A stretch of DNA of 64,000 nucleotides from the NCBI GenBank assembly GCA_036346355.1, contig CM070569.1, forward strand, positions 42,138,276-42,202,275, read 5' to 3'. A program made the position numbers and the translations under genes. Positions 59,882 to 64,000 of this stretch are shown one piece after another (positions within the stretch are counted from its first letter, which is position 1; every line of letters starts with the position of its first letter). The notes under the pieces were generated by a model, which saw only the letters and a program-made list of their open reading frames with translations, was not told where the DNA came from and ran no database searches. The stretch comes from Rhipidocladum racemiflorum (Eukaryota; Streptophyta; Magnoliopsida; Poales; Poaceae).

Positions 59882-61771
59882 TAGGGGTGAAAATGGTACG
59901 GATAATTTCCGACCGACCGACTGACCGAAGTGTCTCGGATAGTAATTCGGATAATTTTTCGGATATCCGAATATTTTTTACGGATACGGATCGGATATGG
60001 ATAAAATGTCCCGGATACGGATACAGATATCACGGATAATTATCCGTCGGATATTATCCGACAATTTTTACGGATATAATCCGCGGATAATATCCGAATT
60101 CTCACATTATAGCTTAGCTCGGCTGGCCGGCTTGACCCAATGGCTTGTATGGCCGTATGTCACCACTCAAGTCACCAAATAGGGGCAAATGGGCTTCACC
60201 ACTTCAGCCTTAGGCCCTTAACCCTTGACATGAGTTCGGCCCGGCCAAAGATTCATCAAACCCTAGCCTGTAGCCTCCTCACTTCCTGTCCCTGCAGAGT
60301 TTGCCGCCCTACCATCGGCTCGGCTCTGGCGCTCCGCCCTTGACTCGGCTAGGGTGGAATTTTAACTCGAGGCTCGAGGCTCGGCTCGGGCTCGGCTCGG
60401 CTCGGTCGACTCGGCCTCGGCGCAACAACGAGCGAGCCCGAGCCTAACGCTGGCTCGCTTGGCCAACGAGCCGAGCTCGAGCCGGCTTCGTGGCGGCTCG
60501 TTAGGCTTCGTTAGGCTCGGCGGTCATATGAATAATGCATGTCACGTTAGTATTACTATTACTAAAAGACTACATGTCAAATGATATTACTAAAAGAAAA
60601 CCAATAACAAAAGATGTATAGTCATGACTACATGCTCTGAATCATTAAATAGCCAAATAGAAATGGATGCTCTGAGATCAACAGATCAACAAATAGCCGA
60701 CCCCAGCGTCGGTGGCTCCTGGCCGAGCCGGCCGGCTCGAGGCTCGGCGAGCAGCCGGAAACTCGATTTTCACTCGGTCAAGTCAACGAGCCGAGCCTGG
60801 CTCGGCTCATAGCCGAAACTCGGCCGAGCGAGCGAGCCAGGCTCGGCTCGATTCCACCTACTCAGCGCCCGCGCCGCCCTCCCTACTCCGGCGCCGCGCC
60901 GCTGCCGGCGTTGTGTGGCTTTGCTCACCACTCGAGCTCACTGTCGCGGCGTCGTCGCCCGCCGCCACGGAGCCAGCTCTCTCTGCTCTGCTTCGCCGCC
61001 AATGCTCCTCTCGTGAGTCGTGACTCACGACCGCTTCCACTCCGGCGTCCTTCGGCCCGGCGTCGCCGGCTTCGATCCGACGCGTCCTTAAGCCCCTTGC
61101 TTCTCGTCCGAGCATCCTTGACCCCTTGCTTCTCGTCGCCGCCGCCGCCATCTATCGCTCCGCCATTCTCTCCCGACGCGCGCCGCCATTCGCGGCAGAA
61201 GGACACTGGGAGCAAGTAGTTGTTCGATTAAATCTGGAACTTCTTTGTGCTATCTCATCTTTCAATGATAAGCATATTAATGTGTTGGTTCTCATCCTAT
61301 TTGCAATCGATTCTCAATAATAAATCTACGTATTATGGATGCTTAGTGCTATGCATGTGCTTTGTTACTTTTGTTTACCTCTATGAATGGTGTGCAACTT
61401 CTATGGATGATGTATGTACAATTACGAGATGTGACTCAAGATATTGCTATAAACTGTATGGTTTTAACGGTCTTGATGTCTCAATGTCCTATACAATTTA
61501 TGTTGGTTTTTTATCGATAATATTCATTATAGCCCATCACTCCGTTTGTATTTAGTGTTTACGCGTATTATTCGAAAAATATCCGTTCCGATGATTATCC
61601 GAACTTATTTTATCCGTATTCGTTCGAATATTATCTATATCCGTATCCGGCACTATCCGTGTCCGAATCCGTATCCGGTATTATCCGTGTCCGAATCCGA
61701 TCCGATAAAATTATATGGATCAAATACAATATAAGTGGTTTCCGATCCATATCCGATCCGTTTCACCCCTA
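59882..61771. mobile_element. Non-autonomous hAT element with nested insertion
   Basis: The ends TAGGGGTGAAAATGGTACGG and GATCCGTTTCACCCCTA are inverted. The octamer GTTGTACT is perfect on both sides (59874-59881 and 61772-61779). Subterminal regions repeat cggatatccgaat units. Inside are GC-rich gene-like blocks (60120-60350 and 60861-61200) and a second hAT-family element at 60351-60860. No transposase domain was recognised. Confidence 0.9.
60351..60860. mobile_element. Nested hAT-type element (TAGGGTGGAA family)
   Basis: It starts TAGGGTGGAATTTTAACTCG and ends GCTCGATTCCACCTA, the family of 23943-24661, with the same gctcggctcggg subterminal arrays. Flanks gactcggc and ctcagcgc are only similar, so the duplication is worn or misread. 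Confidence 0.75.
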
Positions 61772-61779
61772 GTTGTACT

Positions 61780-62600
61780 GCGGGTTGTGTCAATTTACTA
61801 GCAAGCAGATGGAAAATACAAATTGGGTTTGTGTTCATCCTGACAACAGACGCTTACTTTAAAAGAACGAAGGACACCAGACGCATGTCCCATGGCCAAA
61901 TGTCCCATTTCAGCATGAAACCAACAAATGAAACTCGAGCCAAATAAAAAGAGACTTGGTCAAGACTCAAGACTATATTGAGTGTGTTATTGAAAAAAAA
62001 AAGAGAAAAGGATTATGTATTAAATTAGCTTGTGGGCTTGTGGCATGTTGTCCAGTGCGTGTATGTACCCATTATGGGTTGTAGCCCATCAAAAAAACAT
62101 TGGAGGATGATGGTCGCTTGACAGTTGACATGAGGCCAACTGATAGTGGGACCCCACTGTCAATGACTAGATCACTTGGTGGGCATTCATCATTAAAACA
62201 AGAGACAGACTTTGGGCCCTGTGTGTGGAGCATTTTTTTTCCCATTTGTTTCTACAATCATTCCAAATTGACGAAGCAAGCAAATGAGCTGAATCTGGTA
62301 ATGCACACTATCATAACCAAAAAAATTTCGAATCCTTTCATAACAATACAACATGGTAGATGTATTTATGTATCTCAAATTGAAAAGATACCATAAGTAG
62401 TAAATTATAAAAGCAACAAATGTGTTGCTCAAAAAGACAAAGGTGACAAAGCTAAGTATATAACTATGTTTAGTCAGTTGACGCCAGCAATTAATGATTG
62501 TTGGCATCAATGTTACCATGAAAAATATACTAAGAAAGAAGTTTTGATGTGCTAAATTATCATTGTAGTACCTACCAAGTCTCTCATGTATTCATCAAGT
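61780..62600. other. 3' flank of the DUF455 gene, no gene recognised
   Basis: AT-rich, non-coding. The 3' untranslated region of the DUF455 gene should begin here. Confidence 0.4.
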
Positions 62601-62606
62601 AAGACT

Positions 62607-62674
62607 TAGCCATTCAAATTTGCGTTCTCTTTCTCCATCTTAGCCATTCAAATTTGTGTTCTCTTTCTCCATCT
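62607..62674. repeat. 34-bp tandem duplication at the DUF455 stop codon
   Basis: The unit that starts tagccattcaaatttg and ends ttctccatct occurs at 62607-62640 and 62641-62674 with a single C/T difference. The copy nearer the gene supplies the last codons and the stop. Confidence 0.9.
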
Positions 62675-63951
62675 CAACAATACAAGCTAACCTATCATGT
62701 ACCTGCGAAGTACATATCATAAGTTAGATCCATTAAAAAAACATTAGGATAAACAACAAATGAGTCTCACCTCTGAAAGTTTACTTGCAGCTTCATGCTT
62801 AAACTTCTTGTCATACCTGAATAATATCAATACTAACATTTTATTCATATAGCTCTGAAATACTTGACTCACAGTCACAGCTGAGCTCGAACTTACCATT
62901 CTCGGGGTATACCGGCTTCATCACGAGCCGGATAGTTAAATGGACCTTTCAATACAACATCATACTCCTTTATTAAGTCTGTAATATTACAGCGACAACT
63001 ACATTAATCAACATAATTTTGTATAACAATATTTAAATTTAATGGATTAAGGAGACAACCTAACCTCTGAAAGTATCATCAGGAGGATGACCCATCATTT
63101 GGCATACTTCCAAGAACCAATATAAACCTACAGAAACATGTGCAAGCTCTTCCTCTGCTACTTTCGACACAATGTCTGCGGATCTATGATCCCCAAAACC
63201 AAGTAACTTTTGGACCAGTCTTGGTCCGGCATCAAGGCCTCTAGCTTCCTATAAAGGTTCTAATAATCAACATATTGGTCAATTGTAATAAAGCAAAGTT
63301 CTTCAAAAAATACCAGAAGCCTACTAGCTCAAGCTGCACACGACATAATCAATAACAAAAATAAAGTATGTATTTTGGACAGGCATCGAACAGAAGAAAG
63401 CTATAGCGATCTGGCACCTGAACTAGAGGAATCACTGCCAACCGCGCAGAAACATCACTCGAGGATTTTGCACACTCCCTCCACAGAAGATTATGAACAG
63501 GCATATCACCGTAGCTGTCCACAAAAACTATAGCAGTTACAACAATGTGACATAGCCCATTAAAAAAAACTATCACTATGCATGTATAACCACAGGCAGT
63601 AGTATCGTCAGTGGATAGTGATTTCATCCTCTGACCATGACACAACTAGTCAGTATTAATTCAATATAACTGAATAAATAACCGGTGCCTCATTCTTTAT
63701 GCCGCTCACCTGAACCCAAGCTCAGCCAGCCGCTGCGAGTACCACTGGAAATGCCGGCTCTCATCATCAGCCACGCGCGCAAAATCCGCAAAGAAGCCAT
63801 CTCCCAGTGTGTCCCGGAGCGGCGAGAACCGCACGACCGTGTCCCAAGCAAGGTCGATCGCATTGAGCTCGACGTGCGCCAGGTTGTGGAGCATGTACGC
63901 GTTAAGCGGCACACCCATCTCCTTGTGCGTGGTGATCTCCTTCTGCGTCAC
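62640..63951 (-). CDS. DUF455 ferritin-like protein, C-terminal exons (5' end outside window)
   Basis: Six minus-strand exons, 63710-63951, 63418-63514, 63065-63248, 62897-62978, 62771-62816 and 62640-62702, join in frame and end at TAA (62640-62642). They give the C-terminal part of a DUF455 protein, a ferritin-like helical family present in bacteria and plants whose reaction is not established. Likely metal ligands are visible: NLAHVELNAIDL, DDESRHF, EARGLD and EEELAHV (Glu and ExxH motifs in the di-iron pattern). Later parts read YPARDEAGIPREWYDKKF and VHDRLACIVEMEKEN. The first visible exon opens after an acceptor (cctgcag) at 63952, so earlier exons lie beyond 64000. No stop or frame break was seen. 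Confidence 0.88.
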
Positions 63952-64000
63952 CTGCAGGAGCAAGAGAAGCAACCCCACCCACACAACCTGCTCGATGAAA

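Noticed and set aside
60711..61219. Possible host gene in GC-rich DNA
   Set aside because: All frames are low-complexity and the block lies inside a hAT element with a perfect target duplication; called as cargo instead.

Overview
The window looks like a nuclear chromosome segment from a grass (Poaceae). The few host genes have short, GC-rich exons with strong C/G in third codon positions, and they sit in AT-rich, intron-bearing, repeat-dense DNA. The repeats are typical of grasses: a Tekay/Retrosat-2-like chromovirus with LTRs of about 3.45 kb, a Copia element, a solo LTR of 2.7 kb, hAT, Tourist, Stowaway and Mutator MITEs, a 5'-truncated L1-type LINE and a CACTA end. The genus cannot be told from the sequence alone. 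I saw no rRNA gene, tRNA gene or CRISPR array.

Four host loci can be supported, all on the minus strand. (1) A secreted GDSL esterase/lipase gene (1991-3221) has four exons here and no final exon in the window. (2) A second GDSL gene runs from 42129 down to 25315 with the same exon structure; its last exon is cut in two by a 12.6 kb Ty3/gypsy chromovirus (25505-38096). (3) A TAXIMIN-like cysteine-rich small peptide gene has two exons (58316-58660). (4) The 3' six exons of a DUF455 ferritin-like protein gene lie at 62640-63951; its 5' part is outside the window. An unidentified last-exon-like ORF lies at 59517-59768.

Layout: 1-3.3 kb, hAT MITE and GDSL gene 1. 3.9-10.7 kb, a complete but decayed Copia element with LTRs of 216 and 219 bp and target duplication GATTG. 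10.7-25.3 kb, old repeats: gypsy gag remains, LTR-like DNA, several MITEs and a hAT transposase pseudogene. 25.3-42.1 kb, GDSL gene 2 with the inserted chromovirus, plus a long-TIR MITE in intron 3, a TA microsatellite in intron 4 and a repeat in intron 1. 42-53 kb, no host gene, mostly small DNA transposons and a truncated LINE. 53.4-56.1 kb, a solo LTR. 56.1-57.6 kb, the right end of a CACTA-like element carrying a piece of a CDKB-type kinase gene. 58.3-64 kb, TAXIMIN, nested hAT elements and the DUF455 gene.

The clearest biological story is the pair of neighbouring GDSL paralogues. Both halves of the disrupted final exon of gene 2 stay open and join in frame, so the disruption looks recent. 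Other points worth checking are an extra coiled-coil ORF between the primer-binding site and gag of the chromovirus, and the CDKB fragment inside a CACTA end. I found no convincing new multi-gene system.
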